Source: CBEULR01 sp965544035
GTDB taxonomy: Bacteria > Bacillota > Desulfotomaculia > Desulfotomaculales > Desulforudaceae
DNA length: 64,000 nt
Direction of reading: 5' to 3'
NCBI GenBank assembly: GCA_965544035.1
Contig: CBEULR010000003.1
Coordinates: forward strand, 124,001-188,000
Under the pieces are notes generated by a model. That model was not told the DNA's origin. It did not search any database and worked only from the letters and a program-made list of their open reading frames with translations. How positions within the stretch are numbered: position 1 is the stretch's first letter; each line of letters starts with the position of its first letter. Below, one piece after another: positions 9,029-18,368 of the stretch. The translations under genes and the position numbers were made by a program.

Positions 9029-9547
9029 GTGAAAATCGTGGAACAACTGGAAAATCTTGCCGATATCTTTGACTCCAAGGAACAGCTTCAAAAAGAGCTG
9101 ACCGTGTTCGAGGCGGGCAATATCTGGGGAATCCTGCGGCGGCGGTATGACATAATTGAAGGAACCCAAATACTACGCAATTTTGCACTTGACCCCGAAT
9201 TCAAAATGATCCTGGGGGCGGGACTGAAGACCCTGGAGAAACAGGTCGCCGAACTGGAGGAGCTAATGAAGGAATACGGCATCGCCCTGCCCCCGCGGCC
9301 GCCGGCGGCTTCGGAAAGTACCCTGAAGGTGGAAGAGATCACTGACCGGTGGATTTTCAGCGTCATCCTTTCCGGCATCCAGGACTTTATTTTCAGGCAC
9401 GTGGAGTCGTTCCTGGAAACAACCTCCCCCAAGCTGCGGGAAACGTTTCTGCGGTTCCTCAATGACGAGGCCGAAATCTACGACCGGCTCTCGATTTACG
9501 GTCAGACAAAAGGATGGCTCCCCAATCCGCCCGCGTACCGGGTGTAG
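9029..9547 (+). CDS. Helical protein, probably DUF3231-like
   Basis: About 172 residues, predicted almost entirely helical, with two similar halves: residues 1-75 (KELTVFEAGNIWGILRRRYD) and 105-170 (ITDRWIFSVILSGIQDFIFR). The ending GWLPNPPAYRV resembles the C-terminus of DUF3231 ferritin-like proteins known from spore coats of Bacilli and Clostridia. GTG at 9029 is chosen because GGAGGG lies eight bases upstream. Metal-binding Glu/His pairs are not clear, so a ferritin-type activity is not claimed. No signal peptide. Confidence 0.6.
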   Translation: MKIVEQLENLADIFDSKEQLQKELTVFEAGNIWGILRRRYDIIEGTQILRNFALDPEFKMILGAGLKTLEKQVAELEELMKEYGIALPPRPPAASESTLKVEEITDRWIFSVILSGIQDFIFRHVESFLETTSPKLRETFLRFLNDEAEIYDRLSIYGQTKGWLPNPPAYRV

Positions 9548-9548
9548 G

Positions 9549-9752
9549 TTATCTGCCGCGCCGGCGCCGGGCGGTAACCGTTTCACCGCCGATCCCCCAG
9601 TTGTCGGTCTCCACCTCGTCGATAACCACGACCGTCGTCTCGGGGTTCTTACCCAGCACGTCCACGAGCAGCCTGGTCACCCCTTTGATCAGCTTTGCCT
9701 TCTGCTCGGCGGTCGCCCCTTCCTTCGTGATCCGGATGTTCACATAAGGCAT
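9549..9752 (-). CDS. 4-oxalocrotonate tautomerase family protein
   Basis: 67 residues starting MPYVNIRITKEGATAEQKA. After Met removal Pro1 is the catalytic base of this family, and the following TRLLVDVLGKNPETTVVVIDEV is the typical helix-strand. The basic tail TARRRRGR is unusual. ATG at 9752 is chosen because it exposes Pro1 and follows AGGTGGG. It converges tail-to-tail with the DUF3231-like gene, one base apart. No aromatic catabolic genes are nearby, so the natural substrate is open. Confidence 0.88.
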   Translation of the reverse strand: MPYVNIRITKEGATAEQKAKLIKGVTRLLVDVLGKNPETTVVVIDEVETDNWGIGGETVTARRRRGR

Positions 9753-9765
9753 CGACAATTCCCAC

Positions 9766-11007
9766 CTATCTCTGCAGGGCATTTAACCAGTAGTCCTGGA
9801 TGATGCTCTGGCCGTAGGTCGGTCCCGGAACGGCCCAGCGGGCGTTCAGCCCGTGCCAGGTCGGGGCGATTCCGCGGGACACATACACGAACCGGGGGCT
9901 CAAGAGCACCTTCCCCGGCGGAAGGGGATCCTTGGTCGCGTAGGCGTACAGGTGCTGGATGTGTGCCTCGACTCCGGCCTCCGGGGAGGCAAAAGTGGCT
10001 CCGTGTCTCCCGGGCTCGAAGACCACCTGGCGCGGGTCAGCCCCGTTCAGCGGTTCGTTACCCGTCAGGGCGACTCCGGTGGCCGATAGCCCGCAGTAGT
10101 TGTTCTGATCGGGCTGAACCAGACCGGTGAATGTCCAGTATCGCGTCTCTTTGGCCGCCTGAGCGAAAGCCAGGTCGCCCCGGATGCCGTATTCGGCCCC
10201 GATATCCAGGTACAAATGCGCCAGATCCTCGAAGAAACCCCGTGAGAGAACCCGCGTGGGATCCGGTTGCGCGCGGCGGTTTTCCGCCGCCGCCCAAGAC
10301 GCAAGCTGCCCAGCGGAGGCGATAGGTTTACCCATAATCGTCAGTTCGGCACTCGCCACCACCGTTCCGTCCGGCAGGGTAATACTCCGCGCATACCGTT
10401 TGAGCAGGGCCAGGACCTTCTTGAATTCTTCCAGCTGGGCGGCACTGAAATCCGACTCCTCGTATTCAAGCAGTTCGGCCGAATTCAACACCCGCCCGTC
10501 CAACAGTTTGATATTGCTCTTGAACGAGGCCAATTCCTTGAACAACGCACTGGCCGGCGGAGCATCAGGCCGGGAACGGATCTCCACCGTACGCGTTCCG
10601 GCATCCCAGTGCACCTCGCAGCCGAGCGCCTCTCCGACCGCCCGGAGCGGCACCACCGTACGGCCGGCGGCGGTGATAAACGGTTTCCCGTAATCAGGCG
10701 GGAAAACCTTCACTTCGCCGTCAACCACAATCTGCACCTCTCCGGTCGAGCCGGACCAGACCGGTGCCGGAGCGGTCCTACCGGATGAATAAATGATGAC
10801 CTGTTTGGTATCGGGTACCCAGTGCACTTCAGCCCCCAGGTTTTCACCGACCACCCGCAGGGGCACGTACGTTCGCCCTTCCCGGATGAAGGCAGGCTGA
10901 TCCCCGGGCGGAATGGTTACGATCTGATCGTTAACGACAATCCCCACGTCTTGACCGGCCGCCGCCGTTACCGGCAGGACGAGCAAAAGCGCCAGCAGGA
11001 AAACCAA
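9766..11007 (-). CDS. Secreted CAO-N + glucosaminidase-type cell-wall protein
   Basis: About 413 residues. A hydrophobic export signal (FLLALLLVLPVTAAAGQ) leads into two tandem copper-amine-oxidase-N repeats (REGRTYVPLRVVGENLGAEV and TAAGRTVVPLRAVGEALGCE). A linker is followed by a C-terminal LytG/AcmA-like glucosaminidase domain (LAHLYLDIGAEYGIRGDLAF and GVEAHIQHLYAYA). It would hydrolyse peptidoglycan at the cell surface. The start is unsettled: the TTG at 11007 has no good binding site and gives a signal peptide without positive charge. An ATT at 11046, nine bases after AAGGGA, would add IRYSTDSRTVLRG and complete a normal signal peptide. Confidence 0.85.
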   Translation of the reverse strand: MVFLLALLLVLPVTAAAGQDVGIVVNDQIVTIPPGDQPAFIREGRTYVPLRVVGENLGAEVHWVPDTKQVIIYSSGRTAPAPVWSGSTGEVQIVVDGEVKVFPPDYGKPFITAAGRTVVPLRAVGEALGCEVHWDAGTRTVEIRSRPDAPPASALFKELASFKSNIKLLDGRVLNSAELLEYEESDFSAAQLEEFKKVLALLKRYARSITLPDGTVVASAELTIMGKPIASAGQLASWAAAENRRAQPDPTRVLSRGFFEDLAHLYLDIGAEYGIRGDLAFAQAAKETRYWTFTGLVQPDQNNYCGLSATGVALTGNEPLNGADPRQVVFEPGRHGATFASPEAGVEAHIQHLYAYATKDPLPPGKVLLSPRFVYVSRGIAPTWHGLNARWAVPGPTYGQSIIQDYWLNALQR

Positions 11008-11266
11008 ACCCCGAAGAACCGTTCGCGAATCGGTCGAATAGCGAATAGGTCATCATCCCTTCTGCGAAGAAACTTAAGGAGGTAAGTTCGCCGCAATTCG
11101 ACCCATTCCTGCCAAATAAGAATTGTGACAGCAGGAGCAATGTCTACAAGGAAATCACTCGTTATGAAAATTGGCTCAAAAAAGCGAACGACTGCATCCA
11201 ACCGCTAATTCGCGGGATAATTCAGGCATGCGAGGCATATCAGGCTTGTTTCATCCAATTCCGGAT
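11008..11266. other. Intergenic stretch without a recognised gene
   Basis: AT-richer spacer between two divergent genes. Apart from the possible upstream extension of the minus-strand glucosaminidase gene (to 11046) I see no coding frame, repeat or RNA here. Confidence 0.5.
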
Positions 11267-11295
11267 TTGGAATGGAATGGCCATAATGTCATAAT
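11267..11295 (+). promoter_or_regulatory. Possible promoter of the hsp20 gene
   Basis: TTGGAA (11267-11272) and CATAAT (11290-11295) with 17-base spacing, about 50 bases before the hsp20 start. No CIRCE inverted repeat was found, so HrcA control is not supported. Confidence 0.4.
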
Positions 11296-11346
11296 ATAGG
11301 CACATCCAGCACGTTAACTTATTCACAATCTTGGGAGGTGTTTGAT

Positions 11347-11805
11347 GTGGCACGACGACATGAGTTGATACCGGTGGCGCCCTCGATTCTGCGAACCTTT
11401 AAAGCATTCGACGACTGGCTGAATATGCCCAGAGCCTTTAGAGCACTCGATGACTTCCTGAATATGCCCCGGTTTTGGTCATCCGGAACGGCTGTGGACG
11501 CCTACGAAACGGATAAGGAATTCGTAGTAAAGATGGATGTTCCGGGATGGCGCAAAGAGGACTTGAAAATCCGGGTGGAAGACAATACGGTTTACATCAC
11601 CGGCAACCGCGAGGAAACGACGGAAGTGGAGGAAAAGAACTACTACCGACACGAACGCTACGCCGAGCGGATACATGAGGTGATTCCGATCCCCGTCGCG
11701 GTCGACGCCAATAAGACCAAGGCGAAAATGGTGGACGGCGTCCTGGAAGTGACGATGCCGAAGACCGAACGCAAGAACAGCGGGGTTCAGATCGACATCA
11801 AATAG
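11347..11805 (+). CDS. Small heat-shock protein Hsp20 (alpha-crystallin)
   Basis: About 152 residues. The alpha-crystallin domain runs from about residue 45 (VDAYETDKEFVVKMDVPGWR) to about 140 and ends with GVLEVTMPKTE, the conserved G.L.V..PK of this ATP-independent holdase family. The N-terminal arm has a near-perfect tandem duplication, FKAFDDWLNMPR followed by FRALDDFLNMPR. GTG at 11347 is chosen, because GGGAGG lies nine bases upstream; the GTG at 11338 touches that site. A strong terminator follows. Single-gene transcription unit. Confidence 0.93.
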   Translation: MARRHELIPVAPSILRTFKAFDDWLNMPRAFRALDDFLNMPRFWSSGTAVDAYETDKEFVVKMDVPGWRKEDLKIRVEDNTVYITGNREETTEVEEKNYYRHERYAERIHEVIPIPVAVDANKTKAKMVDGVLEVTMPKTERKNSGVQIDIK

Positions 11806-11846
11806 AATATAGCGGTAGTCTCAACTACCTTCCCTTCCCTAAACAG

Positions 11847-11875
11847 ACCCGGAGCGGACGATGCTCCGGGTTTTT
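11847..11875 (+). terminator. Rho-independent terminator after hsp20
   Basis: Perfect nine-base stem ACCCGGAGC / GCTCCGGGT with a seven-base loop, followed by a run of T. Ends six bases before the convergent kinase gene. Confidence 0.85.
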
Positions 11876-11880
11876 GTATC

Positions 11881-13650
11881 CTAACCAATCCAACACACAT
11901 CGGTCTCAACCGGATACAGCTGTCTGCTTCTACGGGATTTCCGGCGGCTGAACCGGGTATAGAACACGGTGCCCTGGGGGCCTGTCTGCACCGTAATCAC
12001 CGCGTTATGCTTTGCGGCGATGCTGTGGCATACCGCCAAACCCAGCCCCGTGCCGTTTTGCTTTGTTGTAAAAAACGGGGTTCCCAACTCTTCCAGCACC
12101 TCAGGCGTGATGCCGTGTCCCTCGTCTCGAACCGCCAGAACCACATCGTCTCCGTCCTGATATGTTTCGATGGTCAGAGTGCCTCCCGCACCCATTGCTT
12201 CCAAACCGTTTCTGGCCAGGTTCAGGATCAGCTGGCGGAGCTCCCGCTCATCCAATAACAGCTCCGGAACAGGAGTCAGCCGGGCAATGACCGTCTTGTT
12301 CTCCTTCATAGCGTCGGCCTCGATCAGCGGCAGCAGAACGCGTACGGCATTATTGATGCTCAGCTTTGTTAGATTAATGACCCGGTCGCGGGCCAGGGAC
12401 AAGAACTCCGAGATGATGCTGTTGGCCCGGTCCAGTTCCTCAATCACCAGCTGAAATTGATCCTTATATCCGGCACATTCCTGTTTCTCCTGAAGAATCT
12501 GCACAAAGCCGCGGGCCGAAGACATCGGGTTTCGAACTTCGTGCGCTACGCTTGCCGCCATCCGTCCCACCAAATCCAGCCGGTCGTACCGGGCCATCTG
12601 CCGCTCCCATCTTCTTTTTTCGGTGATATCGATACTCGCGCACATCAGGCAGCGTTCGCCGTTAAAATGAACATACTCGGCTGAACACAGCCATATTCGT
12701 TCTTCACCGTTCTGGGTCCGCACACGCAGTTCCTGATTACGGATTCTACCGTCTTGTTTGATCATCTCGATGAGTTCTTGAGGCGTCGGCTTGAGCCAGA
12801 CGTTGAGCTCGTCCACCGTTCTGCCCACCACACTATGCCGCGGATACCCGAGAGTCCTGGTCCACGCCTCATTCACGTCAAGGTAGCGTCTGTCCTTAAC
12901 GGCGATAATAGCCAGCGGATTGGGACTGGCGCGAAAAGCCGTGGCGAAATGCTCTTCCGCCTGTCTGCGCTCGGCAATCTCTTTTTCAAGCTGTCTGTTA
13001 ACCCTCGTGAGCTTCTCCGCGATCTTTTCATATTCCGCCACAGCCCTTCGAGTCATCTCCAGATCGACGTTTTCGAAGAGCCGCCATTTGCCGTCCCGTT
13101 TGGCCAAAACCGCCCTGTGGCAGCCGGCGGTTTCAACCACTTCCAACGCATCGCACCGGTCGAGAGGGTAGAGACAGAGCACAATCAGCTTGCGACCGGC
13201 CACAGCTTCCACCAACCGGCGTTCATAGTCCAAAAGACTTCGCCGGTATTCACTGGTGACCCAAGACGTATCACCCGCTACCCTCAGCCCCTCATAGCCT
13301 TGACCTACGGCGGCGCGGAGGCTGTCCAGCCAGGCGGCCGTCACCCTTTCCAAATCAAGTTTGCCGCCTCTCAGGTACCAGTCGGAGTAGGAGAAGATCT
13401 GCATTTGCCCGGTTTTAAAACAGTCTGCGAAGACGGGGTCCGCTTCAATCATAATCTGTTTGGCGGTCACCGCATCCAGTGGTTCGGCGGCAACGAAGAC
13501 ACAGCATTCGTTGTTCTGCAATCCGGAGAGGCAGTAGGGAATTAGCGCGTCCACCAAATCATTCTGTGTTTCGTAGAATAAGCACATATGTGTTCCCCAA
13601 GGTACACCGGCTATGTCCTGAATTCCCAAACTCCTGCATTCCACCCGCAC
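11881..13650 (-). CDS. MEDS-PAS sensor histidine kinase
   Basis: 589 residues, no membrane helices, so cytoplasmic. Residues about 14-190 are a MEDS/DcmR-type sensory domain (GVPWGTHMCLFYETQNDL, ending KLIVLCLYPLDRC). A coiled coil (about 205-235) leads to one PAS domain (about 240-350), then HisKA with the phospho-acceptor His in SVAHEVRNPMSS at about 365 and a HATPase_c domain with N box (LILNLARNGLEAM) and G boxes (VRDEGHGI, GTGLGLAVC). This layout resembles sporulation-type orphan kinases; no partner regulator is adjacent. MEDS domains are reported from methanogens and methylotrophs, where they sense small organic compounds. Confidence 0.9.
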   Translation of the reverse strand: MRVECRSLGIQDIAGVPWGTHMCLFYETQNDLVDALIPYCLSGLQNNECCVFVAAEPLDAVTAKQIMIEADPVFADCFKTGQMQIFSYSDWYLRGGKLDLERVTAAWLDSLRAAVGQGYEGLRVAGDTSWVTSEYRRSLLDYERRLVEAVAGRKLIVLCLYPLDRCDALEVVETAGCHRAVLAKRDGKWRLFENVDLEMTRRAVAEYEKIAEKLTRVNRQLEKEIAERRQAEEHFATAFRASPNPLAIIAVKDRRYLDVNEAWTRTLGYPRHSVVGRTVDELNVWLKPTPQELIEMIKQDGRIRNQELRVRTQNGEERIWLCSAEYVHFNGERCLMCASIDITEKRRWERQMARYDRLDLVGRMAASVAHEVRNPMSSARGFVQILQEKQECAGYKDQFQLVIEELDRANSIISEFLSLARDRVINLTKLSINNAVRVLLPLIEADAMKENKTVIARLTPVPELLLDERELRQLILNLARNGLEAMGAGGTLTIETYQDGDDVVLAVRDEGHGITPEVLEELGTPFFTTKQNGTGLGLAVCHSIAAKHNAVITVQTGPQGTVFYTRFSRRKSRRSRQLYPVETDVCWIG

Positions 13651-13779
13651 GTACCCCCAGACATCGCGAGATTAGTATTGTCACAATGAAACACAAATGT
13701 TCGCCCAAGGTTAAGTATCCTTTTAAGATTAACAGCAGAGTAAGTTACTTGGCAACGGGAAATGATAGAACATTCTGTC

Positions 13780-13812
13780 GAAACAAGACTCCCACCCAAC
13801 CGGGTGGGAGTC
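13780..13812 (-). terminator. Terminator of the PAS-GGDEF-HD-GYP gene
   Basis: Perfect 11-base stem GACTCCCACCC / GGGTGGGAGTC with a four-base loop, followed on the minus strand by TTGTTTCG. Located about 50 bases past the 13860 stop. Confidence 0.75.
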
Positions 13813-13859
13813 GCATAGGAACCATATATAATCCGTACAGTTTTTTCAGCAGACTAAGG

Positions 13860-16265
13860 CTACAATTCTTCCAAAGTCTCCAGGATACTAATGAATTGAT
13901 GCGTCAAATCGGGGTCGAACTGGATTCCCGCACACCTTCTGAGCTCGGCCACAGCTTCCTCATGGGACAGCGCCTTGCGGTAGGGCCGGTCGCTGGTCAT
14001 CGCATCGTAGGCATCGGCTATAGCCAGGATCCGGCACTCCAGAGGGATCTCTTCCCCCTTCAAACCCAAAGGATAGCCCTGCCCGTTCCACCATTCATGG
14101 TGGTGCAGAATCCAGTCGGCAATCGGATGCAGATCCGGCGCCGAAAGGGCGATACGGTGCCCGATCTCGCTGTGACGCTTCATCTCCCTCATTTCAGCGG
14201 GAGTCAGCGGCCCTGCCTTAAAGAGGATGCGGTCCGGGATCCCTACTTTTCCGATGTCATGGAATTGGGCCAACAGACGGAGATCGGCCACAGTCCGCTG
14301 CGGCAGGCCGAGTTCTTCGCCCACGCGCGCCACCAGCGTCTGCAGGCGGTCGGCGTGCCCCTCCGTGATGAAATCGCGGGCTTCCAGCGCCTTCATCAGT
14401 GTCTGCACCGTGGCGCTCCGGTTGCTGCGGCTCTGGTGAAGCTTCTCCCGGTACATATTGTTGTCTGCTTCCCGATACAGCTCGGCGATATTCAGCGGGT
14501 GTTCGGCACTTACCGCACAGCCCACCGAGATGCTCAGCGGCAGGCTGGGATTCTTGGCGTTATAGCGCCGCACGGCTTCACGGATGCGTTCGCCGCCCGA
14601 TTCAACTCCCTGTTTGTCGTAGCCGGGGAGCAGCACCGCAAACTCATCTCCGCCGACTCTGGCAACCAGGTCGGTCTTGCGGAATGAGTTCTTGACCAAC
14701 CGGGCGGCGGCGATTAGCAGCTTGTCCCCCGCCTCGTGCCCCAGGCTGTCGTTCACCAGTTTTAATCCGTCCACATCGCAGAGGATGATGCCGATCGATG
14801 GATGGCCGTTGTTTTGAAGACGCTGCACTTCTTGTTCGAAGTAGTGTCGATTATAAAGTCCGGTCAGGGAATCGTGCGTACTCAGGTACTTCAGTTCGCC
14901 CTCGGCCTGTTTTCGATCGGTGATGTCGCGGACCGTTTCAATCGCCCCGGTGATATTCCCGTTGTGATCAAACAGCGGCGAGGCCTTCGCCCGGACGAAA
15001 GCCCCCCGCCCTTCGTACAGGCCTGGGACGAATACTTCGGCATATAGGGTGTCGCCTTTGCGCTCCAGGGAATCATAGAGTCTCTCGAGAGAAGACTGCC
15101 CGGAGATGATGGCGTCGACAAGCATCATCCGGCGTTTGCCCCAGAAGACTTTCGCGTAAGCACCGTCTCCCCGGCCGACTATCTCCTCCTTCTTGGTCCC
15201 GGTCATTTTCTCCAACGCCTTGTTCCAGGCGATCACCTTGCCGTCACGGTTGATCACAAAGGTGGCGTCCGGGAGAAAGTCGATGATGTCGAGCAGCTCC
15301 TGATTGGCCCGGTTAAGAGCCTCCCGGCTGCGGTTAAGTTCTTCGACCTGCTGCCTCAACTCTTCTTCCGCAGCGATCAGCTCTTCGTTCATCGAGACTT
15401 GTTCCTCATGCATCGCCGCCAATTCTTCATTGGCCGCCTTCAGCTTTTCGTTGGCCGTCTGCAGTTTACGCTGCATTCGCTTCCGCTCGGTGACATCACG
15501 CACGGCGGCCAGGATGCGCTCTTTCCCGTTCAGAACGAGTTTGCACAGGAACACTTCCACGTCAAAAACCGAACCGTCACCGGGGCGGCGCGCCTGCCAT
15601 TCAAAGAACCGGGTTTCACCTGCCTTCACACTTTCCCAGTAATCGGTCAGCCGGTAAAACGGGTTATCCGGACCGGAGAGGTCATCCCGGATGGACATGT
15701 TCAGGGCCTGTTCCCGGTTTACGCCGTACATCCGCAGCATTCGGTCGTTAACCTGAATGATCGTCCCGTCCGTCTCGTGGATGATCAGCGCTTCATATGC
15801 GTTATTGAACACCGTGCGTATTTCATCTTCGGAGGCACGAAGCGATTCTTCCATCTGTTTTTGCTCGGTGATGTCCCGGACCACCGCATAGATCAAACCT
15901 TTTTCCGGGACCGGATGGGAGTTCCAGGACAGCCACCGGTAAGAACCGTCCCGGCAGAGGTAGCGGTTTTCAAAAACCAGCGCCGGAGCGCCGGAAGACA
16001 CCTTTTCCGCCCCTGCCACCGTTGATTCCCGGTCGTCGGGATGAACGAACTCGATATACGGCCTGGAACAGAGCTCTTCAGCGGTGAAGCCCAATGTCTT
16101 TTCCCAGGCCGGGTTCAGCACTTTGAAGTAGCCGTCCATCCCCGCGATGCACAGCATATCGATCGACAAGGCGAAGAAACCGGCCAAATCCTCTTTGGTC
16201 CAATCCAGGCTGTCAATGCCGTGGACATCCGGTACTGTACGTTGTTCTTTGGCCTTGTCACGCAT
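13860..16265 (-). CDS. PAS-PAS-PAS-GGDEF-HD-GYP sensor (c-di-GMP turnover)
   Basis: About 801 residues, cytoplasmic. Two PAS/PAC domains (about 30-270), a long coiled coil (NEKLKAANEELAAMHEEQV), a third PAS (about 330-450), a GGDEF domain with intact VARVGGDEFAVLLPG, then an HD-GYP domain with HDIGKVGIPDRIL, HHEWWNGQGYP and IADAYDAMTSDRPYRKAL. Both catalytic signatures are intact, so it could make and break cyclic di-GMP, switched by PAS ligands. The ATG at 16265 follows GGAGGT by ten bases. Its C-terminal two thirds closely parallel the protein at 28415, which suggests paralogues. Confidence 0.92.
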   Translation of the reverse strand: MRDKAKEQRTVPDVHGIDSLDWTKEDLAGFFALSIDMLCIAGMDGYFKVLNPAWEKTLGFTAEELCSRPYIEFVHPDDRESTVAGAEKVSSGAPALVFENRYLCRDGSYRWLSWNSHPVPEKGLIYAVVRDITEQKQMEESLRASEDEIRTVFNNAYEALIIHETDGTIIQVNDRMLRMYGVNREQALNMSIRDDLSGPDNPFYRLTDYWESVKAGETRFFEWQARRPGDGSVFDVEVFLCKLVLNGKERILAAVRDVTERKRMQRKLQTANEKLKAANEELAAMHEEQVSMNEELIAAEEELRQQVEELNRSREALNRANQELLDIIDFLPDATFVINRDGKVIAWNKALEKMTGTKKEEIVGRGDGAYAKVFWGKRRMMLVDAIISGQSSLERLYDSLERKGDTLYAEVFVPGLYEGRGAFVRAKASPLFDHNGNITGAIETVRDITDRKQAEGELKYLSTHDSLTGLYNRHYFEQEVQRLQNNGHPSIGIILCDVDGLKLVNDSLGHEAGDKLLIAAARLVKNSFRKTDLVARVGGDEFAVLLPGYDKQGVESGGERIREAVRRYNAKNPSLPLSISVGCAVSAEHPLNIAELYREADNNMYREKLHQSRSNRSATVQTLMKALEARDFITEGHADRLQTLVARVGEELGLPQRTVADLRLLAQFHDIGKVGIPDRILFKAGPLTPAEMREMKRHSEIGHRIALSAPDLHPIADWILHHHEWWNGQGYPLGLKGEEIPLECRILAIADAYDAMTSDRPYRKALSHEEAVAELRRCAGIQFDPDLTHQFISILETLEEL

Positions 16266-16356
16266 AACAATACTAACCTCCAACGGTAAGCCGCTTTCGA
16301 CAATATGTTACCATGATCCTTGGCATTCTTCACCAAAATTTGTTCTTAAAGGCGGT

Positions 16357-17913
16357 TTATACCTTGAATTTGGCTACAGCCGCCGAAAGCTCTTCACCCA
16401 TCTTGGCCAGTTCCCCGGCCGCCGCCGTGACTTCCTGCACGCTGGAGGAGATCTGCTGGGTCGCCGCCGACAGCTGCAGCATTCCCTCGTTACTCTGCTT
16501 CGCCCCTTCGGCCACGCCGCGGATCACCTCGACCGAGTTCCGAACAGCGCTGATGATTTCTTTCAGCGCGTCGCCCGCCGTACCGGCCACCTCGACTCCG
16601 CTCTGTACCTCGTTAATCCCCTTATCCATAGCCAAAACGGCCTGGTCGACTCCCTCCTGGACCTTGGTGATCAATCCGGCGATCTCCTTCGCCGCGTCGG
16701 CCGACTGCTCAGCCAGTTTGCGCACTTCCTCGGCTACCACCGCGAATCCGCGTCCCTGCTCACCGGCCCGGGCGGCCTCAATGGCGGCATTCAGCGCCAG
16801 CAGGTTGGTCTGGTCGGCAATCCCGGTGATCACATCGATGATATCGCCGATCTGCTTGGAGATAGTGCCCAATTCTTGAACAGCCGTATTCACCTGCTGA
16901 GAGACCGCGGCAATGCCGTTCATTCGCTCGATGGTGTCCCCCACCGCTTCATTCCCGCGCTGGGCCACTTCCTGCACCCGTTCGGCATCTTCGGCTGCGG
17001 CCAGGGCATTTTCACTGCCCTGCTGGGAAACCGAAGAAACCTCGGTGGTGGTGCCGGCCACTTCCTCAACGGTGGCGCTGACCTCCTCGGTGGACGCAGC
17101 CAGTTCCTCACTGTGCGCCGCCAGTGTCTGGGAGGTGGCAGTCACGCTCCCGATCAGGCCCCGCAGCTGTTCACGCATGCGGTTGGCGTTCTGAGCAAGC
17201 TGCCCGATTTCATCGCGGGCCTTGACTGCGATATCCTGGGTAAAGTCTCCCATCGCCAAACGCTCAAACTCTTTACTAATCACGGCCACAGGACCGGTAA
17301 TCGAGCGGGTCACCACCAAGGCCGAAACAAAACCCAGCAGCAGCGCGACACTGCTGATAACCAGCGTCAGCGTCCGGCTCCGGTTTGTATCGGCATTAAT
17401 CTGGGCCATCAGCTCATACTGCTTCTCCTCATTTGCCAGGATATACTGTTCAAGAGTCTTATTTAATTCATCGGTGATGGGGGCGATGGCTTCACCAACA
17501 GCCTTGGCTTCATCCAACCGGCCCTCTCTCAGAAGAGGAATCATCTTGGTGGTAATCTGCGCATCGTACTCTTGCATCATCGCCTGCAACTCTTCGAACT
17601 TGGGACGAGTCTCTTCAGCAATGTTTTTCAACCGTTCGGCCAGTACTTCCTGCGTGCTTGATATGTATTCCTGATAGTCCTTGACATACTGTTCATCGCC
17701 GTACACCATGTAGCCCCTTATCGCTTGAGCAGCACGCTGAAAATGTGCATCGATGGCGTTGTCCAGAGCCAGCCGTTGAGCACGTGTCTCAATGTCCCCA
17801 ATATTTTTATCGACTGCGCTCAAGGTATATACTCCGAGCCCCGCCATCGCCGCCAGAAGGATGAACACAATCGCGAATCCCCCGCCGATTTTCATTCCCA
17901 CAGACAATCTCAT
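16357..17913 (-). CDS. Methyl-accepting chemotaxis protein
   Basis: About 518 residues: TM1 (about 8-30), a periplasmic-type four-helix-bundle ligand domain, TM2 (LTLVISSVALLLGFVSALVV), HAMP, and a full MA signalling domain whose hairpin tip contains EAARAGEQGRGFAVVAEEVR. It signals to CheA through CheW; a cheW gene lies immediately upstream. ATG at 17913 is preferred because GGAGGG lies six bases before it; the GTG at 17943 overlaps the cheW stop. Ligand unknown. Confidence 0.93.
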   Translation of the reverse strand: MRLSVGMKIGGGFAIVFILLAAMAGLGVYTLSAVDKNIGDIETRAQRLALDNAIDAHFQRAAQAIRGYMVYGDEQYVKDYQEYISSTQEVLAERLKNIAEETRPKFEELQAMMQEYDAQITTKMIPLLREGRLDEAKAVGEAIAPITDELNKTLEQYILANEEKQYELMAQINADTNRSRTLTLVISSVALLLGFVSALVVTRSITGPVAVISKEFERLAMGDFTQDIAVKARDEIGQLAQNANRMREQLRGLIGSVTATSQTLAAHSEELAASTEEVSATVEEVAGTTTEVSSVSQQGSENALAAAEDAERVQEVAQRGNEAVGDTIERMNGIAAVSQQVNTAVQELGTISKQIGDIIDVITGIADQTNLLALNAAIEAARAGEQGRGFAVVAEEVRKLAEQSADAAKEIAGLITKVQEGVDQAVLAMDKGINEVQSGVEVAGTAGDALKEIISAVRNSVEVIRGVAEGAKQSNEGMLQLSAATQQISSSVQEVTAAAGELAKMGEELSAAVAKFKV

Positions 17914-17939
17914 CTTTTTCCCTCCAAGAAAACTTCTGT

Positions 17940-18347
17940 TCACGCAATTTTTTTCAGATCAAGGATCAGCCACATTGTCTCGTCCTTTTTCACAATGCCC
18001 GCCAGCATGCCCTCCGTGAGTCCTACGGTATCGGGATGCTCAAACTCTTCGGCTGTGTACGTGTTCACCTCCAGTACCCGATCAACGATCAGCCCGAAAA
18101 GGTTCCCCTCCGATTCGACCAGGATAATCCGGGTATGCTGGTCCATCGGTATCTTTTCTAAACCAAGGCGCAGACGGAGGTTGAGCACGGGCACCACCGC
18201 ACCCCGCAGATTAATCACACCTTCCACATGCGCCGGCATCTCCGGCACCGGGGTAATCTCGGAAACCCGCAGGATCTCCTGCACCTCGGATATTCCCAGG
18301 GCGTACCGGTTATCCCCCAGTGCAAAAACCACCAACTGGTCAGCCAC
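17940..18347 (-). CDS. cheW: Chemotaxis coupling protein CheW
   Basis: About 135 residues, a single CheW/SH3-like domain: QLVVFALGDNRYALGISEVQ, then GVINLRGAVVPVLNLRLRLG, the signature strand-turn region. It couples receptors to the CheA kinase. GTG at 18347 lies six bases after GGAGGT. It is the first gene of a two-gene unit with the chemoreceptor. No cheA, cheY or flagellar genes are visible here, so this pair works with a cluster elsewhere. Confidence 0.92.
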   Translation of the reverse strand: MADQLVVFALGDNRYALGISEVQEILRVSEITPVPEMPAHVEGVINLRGAVVPVLNLRLRLGLEKIPMDQHTRIILVESEGNLFGLIVDRVLEVNTYTAEEFEHPDTVGLTEGMLAGIVKKDETMWLILDLKKIA

Positions 18348-18368
18348 AGAGTCACCTCCCCCCTGCAC

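Noticed and set aside
11230..11337. CIRCE operator for HrcA upstream of hsp20
   Set aside because: No TTAGCACTC-N9-GAGTGCTAA-like inverted repeat is present.
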